Source: Nocardioides sp. IC4_145 (lineage in GTDB: Bacteria > Actinomycetota > Actinomycetes > Propionibacteriales > Nocardioidaceae). Taken from it: a DNA stretch of 64,000 nt. Under the pieces are notes generated by a model. It did no database searches. It saw nothing but the letters and a program-made list of their open reading frames with translations, and was not told the DNA's origin. The stretch lies in the NCBI RefSeq assembly GCF_011250565.1, contig NZ_JAANMS010000005.1, positions 1 to 64,000 of the forward strand. The letters run 5' to 3'. This document shows, in pieces, positions 24,906 through 33,059 of the stretch (position 1 is its first letter; each line of letters opens with the position of its first letter). A program made the translations under genes and the position numbers.

Positions 24906-26669
24906 TCATGCGGGTCGGACCTCCCAGTCGTCCTCGACCCGGTCGAAGTCGGGTGCGAGGTCACGTGCGTACTTGATCTCGTCGTTGCTCTTGCCGGCGG
25001 CGACCATCGGCCAGACCATCGCGTCGCGGTTGACGCGGAAGTCGACGACGACCGGGACGTCGTTGATCGACATGGCCTTCTCGATGGTCGAGTCGACGTC
25101 GGCCGGGCTCTCGCAGGCCAGGCCCACGCAGCCGTAGGCCTCGGCGAGCTTGACGAAGTCGGGGATCCGCTTGGAGTGCAGGTCGGTGTTGGAGTAGCGC
25201 TCGTTGTAGAAGAGCGTCTGCCACTGCCGGACCATGCCGAGCGACTCGTTGTTGACGATCGCGACCTTGATCGGGATGTCGTTGATCGCGCAGGTGGCCA
25301 GCTCCTGGTTGGTCATCTGGAAGCAGCCGTCGCCGTCGATCGCCCACACCGTCGTGTCGGGGGCACCCACCTTGGCGCCCATCGCGGCCGGGACGGAGTA
25401 GCCCATCGTGCCGAGGCCACCGGAGTTGAGCCAGGTCATCGGCTTCTCGTAGCCGATGAACTGCGCAGCCCACATCTGGTGCTGGCCGACGCCGGAGGTG
25501 TAGATCGCGTCCGGGCCGGCGATCTCGCCGAGGCGCTGGATGACGTACTGCGGCGCGAGGCTGCCGTCGGCCGGGGTCTCGTAGCCGAGCGGGTAGCGGC
25601 GCTTGATGCCCGAGAGGAACTCCGCCCACGCCTCGAAGTCTCCGGTGTGGCCGGCGTCGGCCTCGGCCTTGAGCACCGTGACCAGGTCGGCGATGACCTC
25701 GCGGCAGTCTCCGACGATCGGGACGTCGGCGTGGCGGTTCTTGCCGATCTCGGCCGGGTCGATGTCGGCGTGGATGACCTTGGCGCCGGGCGCGAAGGAG
25801 TCGAGCCGGCCGGTGACCCGGTCGTCGAAGCGGGCGCCGAGGCTGATGATCAGGTCGGACTTCTGGAGGCCCGCCACCGCGGAGACCGAGCCGTGCATGC
25901 CGGGCATGCCCAGGTGCTGCGGGTGGCTGTCGGGGAACGCGCCGCGGGCCATCAGCGTGGTGACGACCGGCATGCCGGTCAGCTCGGCGAGCGCTCGCAG
26001 CTCGGCCGACGCACCGGAGCGGATCGTGCCGCCACCGACGTACAGCACCGGGCGGCGCGACTCGAGGATCAGCTTCGCGGCCTCACGGATCTGCTTGGCG
26101 TGCGGCTTGGTCACCGGGCGGTAGCCGGGCAGCTGGAGCTCGGTCGGCCACCGGAACGTCGTCATCGCCTCGAGCGCCGACTTGGCCACGTCGACGAGGA
26201 CCGGGCCGGGGCGACCGGTGGAGGCGATGTGGAACGCCTCGGCCACCCGCTGCGGGATCTCGGCGGGGTCGGTGACCAGGAAGTTGTGCTTGGTGATCGG
26301 CATCGTGATGCCGCGGATGTCGGCCTCCTGGAAGGCGTCGGTGCCGATCATCGACGCGCCGACCTGGCCGGTCACGGCCACCATCGGCACCGAGTCCATG
26401 TGGGCGTCCGCGATCGGCGTGACGAGGTTCGTCGCGCCCGGCCCCGAGGTCGCCATGCACACGCCCACCCGGCCCGTCGCTGCGGCGTACCCCTGGGCGG
26501 CGTGGCCGGCGCCCTGCTCGTGGCGGACGAGGACGTGGCGGATCGAGGAGTCCATCAGCGGGTCGTACGCCGGGAGGATCGCGCCGCCCGGGATGCCGAA
26601 GATGTCGGTGACCCCGGCGGCCTCCAGCGACCTGACCAGGCTCTGGGCACCCGTGATCTGCTCGGTCAT
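24906..26669 (-). CDS. ilvB: Acetolactate synthase large (catalytic) subunit
   Basis: The 587-residue TPP/FAD enzyme catalyses the first common step of branched-chain synthesis. It has the catalytic Glu in [13 protein letters not shown] (about residue 51), FAD-binding central domain, and the TPP motif [15 protein letters not shown] ending in NN (about residues 440-470). The ATG 26669 has a GCAGGA ribosome-binding site. It is preceded by a 13-aa leader ORF and terminator, so expression should respond to Leu/Val supply. Confidence 0.95.
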   Translation of the reverse strand: MTEQITGAQSLVRSLEAAGVTDIFGIPGGAILPAYDPLMDSSIRHVLVRHEQGAGHAAQGYAAATGRVGVCMATSGPGATNLVTPIADAHMDSVPMVAVTGQVGASMIGTDAFQEADIRGITMPITKHNFLVTDPAEIPQRVAEAFHIASTGRPGPVLVDVAKSALEAMTTFRWPTELQLPGYRPVTKPHAKQIREAAKLILESRRPVLYVGGGTIRSGASAELRALAELTGMPVVTTLMARGAFPDSHPQHLGMPGMHGSVSAVAGLQKSDLIISLGARFDDRVTGRLDSFAPGAKVIHADIDPAEIGKNRHADVPIVGDCREVIADLVTVLKAEADAGHTGDFEAWAEFLSGIKRRYPLGYETPADGSLAPQYVIQRLGEIAGPDAIYTSGVGQHQMWAAQFIGYEKPMTWLNSGGLGTMGYSVPAAMGAKVGAPDTTVWAIDGDGCFQMTNQELATCAINDIPIKVAIVNNESLGMVRQWQTLFYNERYSNTDLHSKRIPDFVKLAEAYGCVGLACESPADVDSTIEKAMSINDVPVVVDFRVNRDAMVWPMVAAGKSNDEIKYARDLAPDFDRVEDDWEVRPA

Positions 26670-26746
26670 TCCTGCTTCCCCGTTCCGGTGGTGGTGCTCG
26701 GTCCTGCGGTGTTCCGTGCGTGTGTGCCTGCGTGTGCCCGGCCAAC

Positions 26747-26778
26747 AAAAAACCCCTCGGCCGCAGGCGGCGAGGGGT
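26747..26778 (-). terminator. Attenuator terminator of the ilvBNC leader
   Basis: On the minus strand ACCCCTCG and CGAGGGGT (26771-26778 with 26752-26759) form an 8-bp stem with an inner CCG/CGG extension, followed by a U-tract (26747-26752). It lies between the leader ORF and ilvB. The same design is seen upstream of cimA. Confidence 0.85.
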
Positions 26779-26804
26779 GACGCGCTGGCGGGAGCCGGTC
26801 TGGC

Positions 26805-26846
26805 TCAGCCCACGCGTCGCGTGCGTACAAGGAGGTCCTGGCGCAT
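26805..26846 (-). CDS. ilvBNC leader peptide
   Basis: A 13-codon ORF encodes MRQDLLVRTRRVG, with Leu-Leu-Val written CTC-CTT-GTA; CTT and GTA are rare here. It is followed by a terminator and then ilvB. ilvB operons of actinobacteria commonly have leaders with branched-chain codons that control attenuation. The ATG at 26846 sits six bases after a -10, so the leader is probably read from a leaderless end. Confidence 0.78.
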   Translation of the reverse strand: MRQDLLVRTRRVG

Positions 26847-26852
26847 GCGACC

Positions 26853-26882
26853 ACGGTAGCCGCCCGGCCCCGCGCCCGTCAC
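26853..26882 (-). promoter_or_regulatory. ilvBNC promoter (leaderless type)
   Basis: On the minus strand -35 GTGACG (26877-26882), an 18-bp spacer and -10 TACCGT (26853-26858) are followed by six bases and the leader ATG. Spacing places the transcription start at or next to the A of ATG. Confidence 0.6.
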
Positions 26883-26957
26883 CCGGTCACGGCTGCCGTC
26901 CCAGCATACGGGACGCATGTCCCACATGCTGGGCCGGGGTGGGTTCGCGCCGGTGAC

Positions 26958-27053
26958 AGCTTTATCGGGTGGCCGATGAAGCTGCCGGTCCCCCGACGAA
27001 ACTTCATCGGGTGGCCGTGAGGTTCATCGGGGCCCCGATGAACCTCACGGCCA
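26958..27053. repeat. Triple-palindrome repeat element, copy 1
   Basis: Three adjacent inverted repeats: AGCTTTATCGG/CCGATGAAGCT (26958-26983), an imperfect one (26987-27016, GGTCCCCCGACGAA facing TTCATCGGGTGGCC), and a perfect 42-bp palindrome at 27012-27053 with 21-bp arms (left half TGGCCGTGAGGTTCATCGGG and one more G). The same arrangement recurs at 50829-50921. It lies just downstream of the gene at 27059 and about 60 bp beyond the ilvB promoter. Confidence 0.85.
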
Positions 27054-27058
27054 AGCGC

Positions 27059-27877
27059 TCAGGCGCCGCGGCCGAGCCAGGTGGTGATGCAGGCGCGGTT
27101 GCCCTGGGCGTCGGCGAGGACCCAGAACCGCGGGGCGTACCCGTCGTCGACGAGGGTGCCGCCGGCCTCGACCGCGGCCCGGACTCGGCGCTCGGCGACC
27201 TCGGGCGGGACGCGGAGGTCGAGGTGGAAGCGCTGCTCGACGTCCTCGGGCGAGCGCGGGTCGGACTCCTGGAACCACAGGGTCGGACCGTGGCCGGTGG
27301 GGTCGCGGAGCTCGTCCGGGGTCTCGTCGTCGCCCTCGTAGCCGAGCAGTGCCGCCCAGAACGGGCGGACCGCGTCGAGGTCGTGGGTGTCGAGTGCGAG
27401 CTCGAGCACCGAGAGGCGCTCCGGCTCCGCGGTCGCCCCGACCCGGGCGGCCGCGTCGCTGATCTCCCGGGCGAGCCGGACGTCGCGCATCGTGGTGCCG
27501 CCGACGTCGTGGCTCCACAGACGGACCACCACGGCGGCGTAGGTCAGCTCGACGTCGGGGTGATGGTCGGCCTCCTCGGCGGCCTCGCCGATCGCGGCCA
27601 CGAGCCGCAGCCCGGTCGCGAAGTCACCGGTCGCGAAGCGCGCGTGCAGCTGGTCGAACATCACCCGCCAGTCCGCGAGCAGCTCGGCCTCGACGTCGTG
27701 ACCGCTGAGCACCGTGCGGTCGTCGGCGCCGGGGGTGGCGTTCATGGCGACCGTGGCGGGCTCTGAGGTGACGCCAGGATCGGCGCCGCGCTCGGGCGTC
27801 GCCCGCGGCCCGCCCTGCACGCCGGGCTCGGGAGCGTCGGTCCGGCCGGGGTCGCCCTGCTGGTTCTGGTCGGTCAC
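27059..27877 (-). CDS. Fusion protein: pterin dehydratase-like domain plus VOC domain
   Basis: The 272-residue protein has a Pro/Gly-rich N-terminus, then about residues 55-145 a pterin-4a-carbinolamine dehydratase-like domain (FATGDFATGLRLVAAIGEAAEEADHHPDVELTYAAV in overlapping pieces, with the family HHPDV and DVGGTTMRD motifs), then a vicinal-oxygen-chelate domain (LELALDTHDLDAVRPFW; FHLDLRVPPEVAERR). True dehydratases have catalytic histidines in the HHP region, present here. Whether it acts on pterins is uncertain, since no pterin hydroxylase gene is nearby. GTG 27877 overlaps the stop of the upstream VOC gene (GTGA). Confidence 0.8.
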   Translation of the reverse strand: MTDQNQQGDPGRTDAPEPGVQGGPRATPERGADPGVTSEPATVAMNATPGADDRTVLSGHDVEAELLADWRVMFDQLHARFATGDFATGLRLVAAIGEAAEEADHHPDVELTYAAVVVRLWSHDVGGTTMRDVRLAREISDAAARVGATAEPERLSVLELALDTHDLDAVRPFWAALLGYEGDDETPDELRDPTGHGPTLWFQESDPRSPEDVEQRFHLDLRVPPEVAERRVRAAVEAGGTLVDDGYAPRFWVLADAQGNRACITTWLGRGA

Positions 27878-28290
27878 GGGAGCACCTTCGATCCGATGGG
27901 TCCGGGGTTGTGCGCGACCTCCCACCGATACCCGTCGGGGTCGGCGAAGTAACCGGTGTAGCCGCCCCACACCCGCTCCTGCGCGGGGCTCACCGGGTCG
28001 GCACCGGCGGCCCGCGCGGTCGCCAACGACGCGTCGACCTCCTCGCGGGTGGCCACGTTGTGCGCGAGCGTGAACGGCGCGACGCCGGGCCCGGTCGCGA
28101 CCGGGCCGACCTCGGCCTCGAACGCCGCCCGCACCCACAGCGAGAGCACGAGCCGCTCCCCCACCTCGATCATCACCACGTCGTCGGGCACCTCCAGCGC
28201 CGGCTCCCACCCGAGCCCGTCGCAGTAGAAGGCGCGGCTGGCCGCCAGGTCGGCCACCGCGAGCGTCACGAAGCTGAGCCGCTGGTCCAT
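27874..28290 (-). CDS. VOC (glyoxalase/bleomycin-resistance-like) family protein
   Basis: The 138-residue protein has the two beta-alpha-beta-beta-beta modules of VOC proteins: MDQRLSFVTLAVADLAASRA with FYCDGLGWEP, and later VWGGYTGYFADPDGYRWEVAHNP. Members bind metals or hydrophobic ligands, and function cannot be assigned. ATG 28290 starts immediately after a 7-bp tandem repeat region. It is the first gene of a two-gene operon with the fusion protein. Confidence 0.85.
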   Translation of the reverse strand: MDQRLSFVTLAVADLAASRAFYCDGLGWEPALEVPDDVVMIEVGERLVLSLWVRAAFEAEVGPVATGPGVAPFTLAHNVATREEVDASLATARAAGADPVSPAQERVWGGYTGYFADPDGYRWEVAHNPGPIGSKVLP

Positions 28291-28329
28291 GGCCCGACCC
28301 TGCCACGGCTCACCGACACCGGCCATTGG

Positions 28330-28385
28330 CCATCGGCCATCGGCCATCGGCCATCGGCCATCGGCCATCGGCCATCGGCCATCGG
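28330..28385. repeat. 7-bp tandem repeat, eight perfect copies
   Basis: CCATCGG is repeated eight times without change, with degenerate copies on both sides (CCATTGG before; TCACCGG and CCACCGA after). Seven is not a multiple of three. The array sits 40 bp upstream of the VOC gene start and 120 bp upstream of the divergent membrane-protein gene, so length changes would alter promoter spacing. Confidence 0.92.
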
Positions 28386-28505
28386 TCACCGGCCACCGAG
28401 ACCACCAGGAGCCCACGGAGTCGGGACGCGCGGCCCTGCCGGCCGGGACGGCGGGCGCAGCACGCTCGACCCACCGAGCACACCCGTCACCACCAGGAGC
28501 ACCCC

Positions 28506-29243
28506 ATGACCGCGATCGACGCCCTCGCCACCCCCGCCCCGGACCCGGCGGCGACCACCCCGAGCACCACCACGACCACCCGCCGTACGCCGCGGAGCGG
28601 CCGTCTCTGGGGCGCGAGCGGCGCGGTGGCCGGCCTGGCCGGCGTCGTGGCGATCCAGTCCTCGCTGCAGGTCGACGCGGCGTACTCCGAGGACGCCCAG
28701 GGCGCCGAGGCGATCGCCGACCGGCTGGCCGACCAGGTGCCGCAGCTGGTCGCGCTCCACGTGTCCTCGATGGTGGCCTGCGTGCTGCTGCTCGTCGTCG
28801 CCGCGGGCCTGCGCCGCCGGCTCCAGGACCAGGCACCGGCGGGGAGCCTGCTGCCGGACGTCGCGGCCGGCGGCCTGTTGCTGACCGCCGTGGTGGCGCT
28901 GATGGGCAGCGCGTTCACGACCGAGACGATCTTCGCGATCGGCGACGAGGAGTGGCCGCTGACCACCGAGTTCGCAGCCGTGGTCGCCCACTGGGTCGGC
29001 ACCGTGCCGTGGCTGTGGATGGGCGCCGGGGTCACGGGCGTCGCGGTCGCGGTGGCGTCGTTGCGCCACGCGGCGGCCCCGCGCTGGCTCGGCTGGGTCT
29101 GCGCCGTCCTGGGCGGTCTGACGCTGGTCGCCGGCATGTCACCGATGCAGTACCTCGCCGGCATGCCCGGCCCGGTCCTCGTCCTGCTGCTGGGCCTCGG
29201 GTTCGCCCTGGGCGACCGGCGCGACCGGCCGCGTCACGGCTGA
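28506..29243 (+). CDS. DUF998-like four- to six-helix membrane protein
   Basis: The 245-residue protein has a Thr/Pro-rich cytoplasmic N-terminus and hydrophobic segments including GAVAGLAGVVAIQSSL, MVACVLLLVVAAGLR, GGLLLTAVVALMGSAF, VAHWVGTVPWLWMGAGVTGV and GPVLVLLLGLGFALG. I recognise no enzyme motif. ATG 28506 has AGGAG upstream. It precedes the two-component system by 57 bp and might be co-regulated, but the kinase gene has its own start signals. Confidence 0.7.
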   Translation: MTAIDALATPAPDPAATTPSTTTTTRRTPRSGRLWGASGAVAGLAGVVAIQSSLQVDAAYSEDAQGAEAIADRLADQVPQLVALHVSSMVACVLLLVVAAGLRRRLQDQAPAGSLLPDVAAGGLLLTAVVALMGSAFTTETIFAIGDEEWPLTTEFAAVVAHWVGTVPWLWMGAGVTGVAVAVASLRHAAAPRWLGWVCAVLGGLTLVAGMSPMQYLAGMPGPVLVLLLGLGFALGDRRDRPRHG

Positions 29244-29300
29244 GCCGCGATCGTGCCAATCGCCCCCGGGACAGCGCCGCCGCGGCCTACGCTGCGCGCC

Positions 29301-31301
29301 ATGTCGACCGTCGACACCGGCGTCCGGGCCCCCGCCACGGGCCCACTGCCTGCACCGCCCACGCGGCCGGTGGGCCGCCCGCTGGCGGCGGGTGCCGTCG
29401 CCATCACGTCCTGGACCCTCGTCGCGGCCGCCCTCGTGCTCCTCGCGCTGGCCCGTCCGACCGTCGACGAGAACATGTGGTTCCTGCTCGTCGACCTCAC
29501 CGTCGGCGCGGTCTACGGCACGGTCGCGGCCGTCACGCTGAGCCGCCGCTCCCACCCGGTGCCGTGGCTGCTCGCCGTGGCCGCGGTGGGCGGCGGGCTG
29601 GCGGGCTTCGGCGCGACGTACACGATGCTCGACATGCGCCGCGGCGACCTGCCGTGGGTGGAGCACGTCTCGGCGCTCCAGGGCACGGCGTGGATGCCCG
29701 GCACGTTCGCGCTCTTCCTCGTGGTGCCGTGGCTGGTGCGGGAGCAGGCGCTGCGGCCGCTGGAGTGGGCCGCGGTCGCGGTCGGTGGAGCGCTGTCGGT
29801 GTGGATGCCGATCGCGTCGTACCGGATGGACCCGCACTTCTTCGACTGGTGCCGCCTCACGATCGTGCTGGGCCTGGTCACCGCGCTGGCGGTGGAGGTA
29901 CGCCGCCGGCGCGGGCCGGTCGAGGAGCGCACGGGCCTGGGCTGGCTGGTCCTGGGCACGCTCGTCCTCGCCGTGTCCTTCCTCCCGCTGGTGGTCACCG
30001 TCGTCACCCTGCCGTTCTGGCTGACGCCGGCGCTGCACCTGGTCTCGCAGGCGGTGTTCCCGGCCGCCGTGCTGGTCGTGGTGCTGCGCAACCGGCTGTG
30101 GGGCCTGGGGCTGGTCGTGAGCCGCACCGTGCTCGCCGGCCTGCTCGCGACCGGCCTGGTCGCCCTCTACCTCGTGGTGGTCGTGCTGCTGACCCGCGTG
30201 CTGCCCGGCGACGGCACGCCGCAGCTGCTCGCGGCCGCCTCGGTCGCCGTGGCGGTCCAGCCGGCGCGGATCGTGCTGGCGCGCCGTGTGCACCGGCTGG
30301 TGTACGGCGACGCGGCCGACCCCAGCCGCGTCGTGCGCCGCCTGGGCTCGCAGCTGGTCGGCGACGCCCCCGTCGCGGACCTGCTCGCCTCGCTGGCCGA
30401 GGACGTCGGCCGGTCGGTCCGGCTGGAGTCGGTGGCCGTGCTGGCCGACGGGCTCGAGCCGGTCCGCTGGGGCGAGCCGACCCAGCAGCCGCAGGAGCTC
30501 GCGCTCCGCCACCGCGGCGAGCGCGTCGGCACGCTCGAGGTCACCCCGCGCGCCGGCGAGTCCCTCTCACCCCGCGACCTGGCGACCCTCGCAGACCTCG
30601 GGTCCGTGCTCGCGGCGTCCGTCGCCGTCGCCCGGGCCGCGGCCGACGTCGACGCGCTGCGGGTCCGACTGGCGTCGGTGCGCCTCGAGGAACGCCGGGT
30701 CATCCGCCGCGAGATCCACGACGGCCTCGGCCCCTCCCTCGCCGGCATCCGGCTCGGCCTGCAGGGCGCCCGCAACCTGCTCGCCACCGACCCCGCCGCC
30801 GCCACCGAGCTGCTCGGGCACCTGCAGGGCGAGGTCGACGCCGCCGTCGCCGGCGTCCGCAGCCTCTCCCACCACCTCCTCCCGCCGGTGCTCGACGAGC
30901 TGGGGCTCGGCGCGGCGCTCACCGAGCTCGGCGCCCGCCACTCCGGGAGCGAGCTCCGCGTGGACGTCGAGACCGACCGGTTCGACGGGCTGCACCCGCT
31001 GGTCGCGGCCGCGGCGTACGGCATCGCCTCGGAGGCCGTCACCAACGTCGTGCGGCACGCCGGCGCCACCCGCTGCCGCATCACCGCCCTGCGCGCCGAG
31101 CGCGAGGTCGTCGTCGAGGTGGCCGACGACGGCCGCGGCGTCCCGCCCGACGCGGTGCCGGGTGTCGGGTCGCGCTCCATGCGCGAGCGGGCCGCCGAGC
31201 AGGGCGGCACGCTCACCGTCTCCCCCGCACCCGGCGGCGGGACCGTCGTCCGCGCCGTCCTGCCCGTCGAGCCCGTCCCCTCCGAGGAGCGTCATGGCTG
31301 A
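29301..31301 (+). CDS. Two-component sensor histidine kinase (NarL-partner, HisKA_3 type)
   Basis: The 666-residue protein has about eight transmembrane helices in the first 290 residues, then a GAF-like region, a dimerisation/phosphoacceptor domain with His in VIRREIHDGLGPSLAGIRLG (about H473), and an HATPase domain (EAVTNVVRHAGATRC, VEVADDGRGVP). It autophosphorylates and passes phosphate to the regulator whose gene overlaps by 8 bp. ATG 29301 follows TACGCT (29288-29293) by seven bases, suggesting a leaderless mRNA. The long membrane domain resembles DesK/LiaS-like sensors of membrane or cell-envelope state; the signal is unknown. Confidence 0.9.
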   Translation: MSTVDTGVRAPATGPLPAPPTRPVGRPLAAGAVAITSWTLVAAALVLLALARPTVDENMWFLLVDLTVGAVYGTVAAVTLSRRSHPVPWLLAVAAVGGGLAGFGATYTMLDMRRGDLPWVEHVSALQGTAWMPGTFALFLVVPWLVREQALRPLEWAAVAVGGALSVWMPIASYRMDPHFFDWCRLTIVLGLVTALAVEVRRRRGPVEERTGLGWLVLGTLVLAVSFLPLVVTVVTLPFWLTPALHLVSQAVFPAAVLVVVLRNRLWGLGLVVSRTVLAGLLATGLVALYLVVVVLLTRVLPGDGTPQLLAAASVAVAVQPARIVLARRVHRLVYGDAADPSRVVRRLGSQLVGDAPVADLLASLAEDVGRSVRLESVAVLADGLEPVRWGEPTQQPQELALRHRGERVGTLEVTPRAGESLSPRDLATLADLGSVLAASVAVARAAADVDALRVRLASVRLEERRVIRREIHDGLGPSLAGIRLGLQGARNLLATDPAAATELLGHLQGEVDAAVAGVRSLSHHLLPPVLDELGLGAALTELGARHSGSELRVDVETDRFDGLHPLVAAAAYGIASEAVTNVVRHAGATRCRITALRAEREVVVEVADDGRGVPPDAVPGVGSRSMRERAAEQGGTLTVSPAPGGGTVVRAVLPVEPVPSEERHG

Positions 31302-31965
31302 GCCGGCCGCCGAGTCCACAGCCCGTCCGATCCGCGTCGCCGTCGTCGACGACCACCCGGTGTTCCGGCTCGGCATGGCCGGGCTGCTCGGCTCGCTCGA
31401 GGGCATCGAGGTCGTCGCGCTCGCCGAGGACGCCGCGCAGGCGGTCGAGCGGGTCACCGACGCGGTGGACGTCGTCCTGATGGACCTCCACCTCGGCGAG
31501 GACTCCGGCATCGAGACGACCCGCACCCTGGTCCGCGCCCTGCCCCGCCTCGCGGTCCTCGTCATCACCATGGACGAGGACGACGAGTCGGTGGTCGCCG
31601 CGGTCCGGGCCGGCGCCCGCGGCTACCTGCTGAAGTCGGCCTCCCCCGAGGAGGTCGAGCGCGGGATCCGCGCCGTCGCCAACGGCGAGGCGATCATGGG
31701 TCCGCAGGTCGCGGCCCGCGCGATGGCGAGCCTGACCGGCAGCCGGACGTCGGTGCAGGTGCCGTTCCCGGAGCTCTCCGACCGCGAGCGGGAGGTGCTG
31801 GACCTGGTGGCGCGGGGCTTCGACAACGCCACCATCGCCCGCCGCCTGGTGCTGAGCCCGAAGACCGTGCGCAACCACGTCTCCAACGTGCTGGCCAAGC
31901 TCGGCGTCCCCGACCGGGCCCAGGCCATGATCACCGCGCGTCGGGCGGGCCTGGGCGGGGAGTGA
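31294..31965 (+). CDS. NarL/LuxR-type response regulator
   Basis: The 223-residue regulator has a receiver domain (VAVVDDHPVFRLGMAGLL; phosphoacceptor Asp in VVLMDLHLGEDSG, about D64; Lys in GYLLKSAS) and a C-terminal LuxR helix-turn-helix (LSDREREVLDLVARGFDNAT, then KTVRNHVSNVLAKLG). ATG 31294 has GAGGAG upstream and overlaps the kinase gene. Target genes are not apparent. Confidence 0.93.
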   Translation: MAEPAAESTARPIRVAVVDDHPVFRLGMAGLLGSLEGIEVVALAEDAAQAVERVTDAVDVVLMDLHLGEDSGIETTRTLVRALPRLAVLVITMDEDDESVVAAVRAGARGYLLKSASPEEVERGIRAVANGEAIMGPQVAARAMASLTGSRTSVQVPFPELSDREREVLDLVARGFDNATIARRLVLSPKTVRNHVSNVLAKLGVPDRAQAMITARRAGLGGE

Positions 31966-32042
31966 CGGTCAGCCGGGTGCGGCGGCGCCGGCCTCGTCGG
32001 CGTCGGCCGGGTCGAGCCATCGCGCGCGCTCGTCGCGCCCGC

Positions 32043-33059
32043 TCACCACTCCTGGGTGATCTCGTGGCGGTCGCCGTCGACGACGACGCGGGCGCGGGCG
32101 CCGTTGACCAACGGGGCCTGCGGCTGGACGTGGCCGAGGTCGACGTCGAGCACGACCGGCACGTCGAGCCCGCCCAGCGCGTCGACGACGGCCTCGCGCT
32201 GGCTCATCTCCGGGTGGTCGGGCGCGGCGGTGCGCCCGACGAGCACGGCGTTCGCGTGGTCGAACCAGCCGGCGAGCCGCAGCCCGTGGAGTGTCCGGGC
32301 GATCGTGAACGGGCCGTCCTCGCACGCCTCGAGGTAGACGACCAGCCCCTCGTCGGCGTGCTCGCGGCCGAACGCCGGCACGTCGCCGTACGGCGTCCCG
32401 GCGATGGGCCCCATGATCTCGACGCAGCCGCCGACCAGCCGGCCGGTCACGTCCGCGCCGCCTCCGCCGAGCACCGACCAGGTGCCGGTGCCGTCGAGGG
32501 TCATCGTCCGCACGCCGGGGTCGGCCTCGTAGTCGTCCCAGCCGCTCGTGCGGTACCGCCCCGGGCTGCGCTGCGTGACCGGTCCGGTCGCGGAGGCGAC
32601 GTCGACCCAGTGCGAGAGCCCGGCCGGCGGGTCGTAGGGGGTGTCCATGAGGTTCGCCCCGTGCAGGGTGCCCCAGCCGAGGCGGGTGGTGAGCGCGACG
32701 AGCAGCAGCGAGGTGTCGCTGAAGCCGACCAGCCAGGTCGGCTCCGCCCGCTCGAGCGCGGCCCAGTCCAGCAGGTCGAGCAGGTCGATGCCGAGCTCGC
32801 CGCCCCACGGCGGCACGACCGCGGCGATCGTCGGGTCGCACAGCATCGCGGTGAGCTCGGCCGCCCGCTGCTCCTTGGGCGCCGAGGTGACCCCGGGCGT
32901 GCCCAGGCACTCCCCCAGCACCACCTCGAGCCCGCGCTCCCCCAGGGCGGCGACGGCCGCGTCGAGCCGGCCCCGCATCGAGGGCTGGACGCCCGCCGAC
33001 GGCGCCGTCACGCCGATCCGGTCGCCGGGGCGCAGGGGTCGCGGGAAGCGCAGGCTCAT
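32043..33059 (-). CDS. S66 family peptidase (LD-carboxypeptidase / MccF-like)
   Basis: The 338-residue protein starts [21 protein letters not shown], has the PWGGELGIDLLDLLDW and LVGFSDTSLLLVAL region that carries the nucleophile Ser of S66 enzymes (elbow GFSDTS), and a later GGCVEIMGPIAGTPYGDV block with the Glu of the triad. Family members trim tetrapeptides in peptidoglycan recycling or inactivate microcin C-like nucleotide antibiotics; this subfamily looks closer to the MccF-like side, but that is a guess. ATG 33059 overlaps the FUSC stop (ATGA). Confidence 0.85.
   Translation of the reverse strand: MSLRFPRPLRPGDRIGVTAPSAGVQPSMRGRLDAAVAALGERGLEVVLGECLGTPGVTSAPKEQRAAELTAMLCDPTIAAVVPPWGGELGIDLLDLLDWAALERAEPTWLVGFSDTSLLLVALTTRLGWGTLHGANLMDTPYDPPAGLSHWVDVASATGPVTQRSPGRYRTSGWDDYEADPGVRTMTLDGTGTWSVLGGGGADVTGRLVGGCVEIMGPIAGTPYGDVPAFGREHADEGLVVYLEACEDGPFTIARTLHGLRLAGWFDHANAVLVGRTAAPDHPEMSQREAVVDALGGLDVPVVLDVDLGHVQPQAPLVNGARARVVVDGDRHEITQEW

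Noticed and set aside
28326..28505. Coding repeat (HRPSAIG units) joined to the membrane-protein gene or a long plus-strand ORF
   Set aside because: A 7-bp tandem repeat gives a repeating peptide in every frame by arithmetic. The real gene start at 28506 has AGGAG.
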